A stretch of DNA of 18,108 bases from Chitinophagaceae bacterium (lineage in GTDB: Bacteria > Bacteroidota > Bacteroidia > Chitinophagales > Chitinophagaceae). The DNA lies in the NCBI GenBank assembly GCA_025455245.1, contig JALOMX010000043.1, positions 1 to 18,108 on the forward strand. Reading direction: 5' to 3'. The position numbers and the translations under genes were made by a program. The notes below the pieces were generated by a model. It was not told the DNA's origin and did not search any database. It worked only from the letters and a program-made list of their open reading frames with translations. Of the stretch, positions 17,094 to 18,108 are shown piece by piece. Within the stretch, counting starts at the first letter, position 1. Every line of letters begins with the position of its first letter.

Positions 17094-18108
17094 TCACCTG
17101 ATCTCTTTCAAAGCCTGAACAAACTTATCAAGTTCTGCTGTAGTGGTATAAACATTGGGAGTAATCCTGCAGCCATGAACATTTGCATCATTAATAGCTA
17201 CGGTATAAATTTTATATTTTGTCAGCAGGGTATCTGCAAGGTCCTGCGGATTCATGCCTTTGATACCCACATTGGCTATGGCGCAGGAACGGGCAGGATC
17301 GTAAGGTGTATTTAAAACCACATGCGGCAAATCGCGCACTTTGTCTGTCCAGTAACGCTGTAAAAAACGTAACCGGGCTTCTTTGCGCTCAGGACCAAGC
17401 TTTTCATAAAAGTCAATTGCATTATGAATTGCCAAAGTGGTATGCACAGGGTGGGTGCCGGTGTGGTTGAGCCGTCCGATATCATCCGGTTTTTTTTCAC
17501 CCGGCGCAAGCAACGGCCAGATGTTGGGAATATGTTCCTTTTTTACGTACAAAAGCCCTGCACCAAGCGGTACACTCAGCCACTTATGAAGGCTTGCCCC
17601 GTAATAATCGCAATGAAGGTCGGGGATGGAGAAACGGATATGTGCAAAAGCATGCGCACCATCAACCAATACCTGTACGCCCCTGCTGTGGGCCATATCA
17701 CAAATCTTTCGGATAGGAAGTATCTGCCCGGTGATGTTAACCATATGACATACCATCAGCAGCCGGGTTTTGGGTGTAATGGCGCCGGCATACAGCTCCA
17801 CAATCTCCTCATCATTGGCAGGATGATTGGGAACAGAAACCATTTTGTTCACTACGCCATAACGTTTTGATACCTGTCTGAACATGGCAAGCATGGAAAA
17901 ATAATCCTGTTCTGCCATAATGGTTTCATCACCCTGTTTCCAATCAAATCCTGCGATGACCGTATCAAGCGATTCGGTGGTGTTGCGGGTGATTCCTATT
18001 TCCTCTGCTGAGCAACCGGCGAGTTTTGCAAGCCTTTCGATGGCCTTCCGTTTATCATTAACCTGCATCCTGCGCATGTACCATGAACCCTGATAGTTTA
18101 CATCGCGC
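17094..18108 (-). CDS. Class V aminotransferase, cysteine desulfurase / isopenicillin N epimerase-like (5' partial)
   Basis: PLP enzyme of fold type I. The frame is open to the window edge: residues DVNYQGSWYMRRMQ precede the first visible methionine (18077), so the true start lies outside. Counting from that methionine, the substrate/PLP region shows ITRNTTESLDTVIAG (29-43), D139 and H142 in VDGAHAFAH, and the PLP-binding lysine K165 in ASLHKWLSVPLGAGLLYV. NHTGTHPVH (~205-213) is also typical of this group. It may remove or transfer an amino or sulfur group; the exact reaction cannot be told from sequence. Family members next to amine oxidases often act in amino-acid catabolism, but that is inference here. 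No signal peptide can be judged because the N-terminus is missing. Cytoplasmic location is assumed from the family. Confidence 0.87.
   Translation of the reverse strand, partial: RDVNYQGSWYMRRMQVNDKRKAIERLAKLAGCSAEEIGITRNTTESLDTVIAGFDWKQGDETIMAEQDYFSMLAMFRQVSKRYGVVNKMVSVPNHPANDEEIVELYAGAITPKTRLLMVCHMVNITGQILPIRKICDMAHSRGVQVLVDGAHAFAHIRFSIPDLHCDYYGASLHKWLSVPLGAGLLYVKKEHIPNIWPLLAPGEKKPDDIGRLNHTGTHPVHTTLAIHNAIDFYEKLGPERKEARLRFLQRYWTDKVRDLPHVVLNTPYDPARSCAIANVGIKGMNPQDLADTLLTKYKIYTVAINDANVHGCRITPNVYTTTAELDKFVQALKEIR

Noticed and set aside
1..18108. Search for tRNA or rRNA genes, CRISPR arrays, IS ends and long repeats
   Set aside because: None seen by eye; the sequence is almost fully occupied by protein genes and the gaps are short and unstructured.

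Overview
The window looks like a chromosomal contig of a Bacteroidota bacterium (Cytophagia or Chitinophagia-like). The reasons are its moderate-to-low GC, histidine kinases with periplasmic TPR sensors, secreted caspase-like proteins, a Tricorn-type protease, lipoproteins and near absence of Shine-Dalgarno sites. The first ~175 bases are an exception: they are GC-rich, strongly GC3-biased coding sequence of proteobacterial character, joined in frame to a Bacteroidota LOG-family gene. A misjoined contig end is the simplest explanation.

Layout. (1) 1-775, plus: junction sequence fused to a LOG-family protein. (2) 5798-805, minus: a tight four-gene signalling operon. Two hybrid-free histidine kinases with related kinase cores but different sensors (one with periplasmic TPRs, one polytopic) are followed by a single-domain response regulator and a response regulator fused to a class III adenylate cyclase. 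No DNA-binding output domain is present, so the likely output is cAMP. (3) 5915-6166, plus: a small acidic lipoprotein that ends in a strong intrinsic terminator. (4) 6285-7667, plus: a secreted caspase-like protein. It converges, 3' end to 3' end with 4 bases between, on (5) 11129-7672, minus: a second secreted caspase-like protein with a very long TPR region, split in this sequence by a one-base frameshift. (6) 12416-11193, minus: a PQQ-dependent sugar dehydrogenase-like lipoprotein. (7) 15738-12475, minus: a secreted Tricorn-type protease. (8) 17031-15873, minus: a sarcosine/N-methyltryptophan oxidase-like flavoenzyme, also split by a one-base frameshift. (9) 18108-17094, minus: a class V aminotransferase running off the window edge.

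The most interesting parts are the kinase-kinase-regulator-regulator/cyclase operon and the adjacent convergent pair of secreted caspase-like proteins, separated only by a small lipoprotein gene. A functional link between them is inference. The two frameshifts have opposite sign, each can be placed in a three-base G/C run, and each restores a full-length family member when corrected. Sequencing error is therefore at least as likely as real gene decay. No tRNA, rRNA, CRISPR array, IS element or phage gene was seen, and no gene-free stretch exceeds 300 bases.
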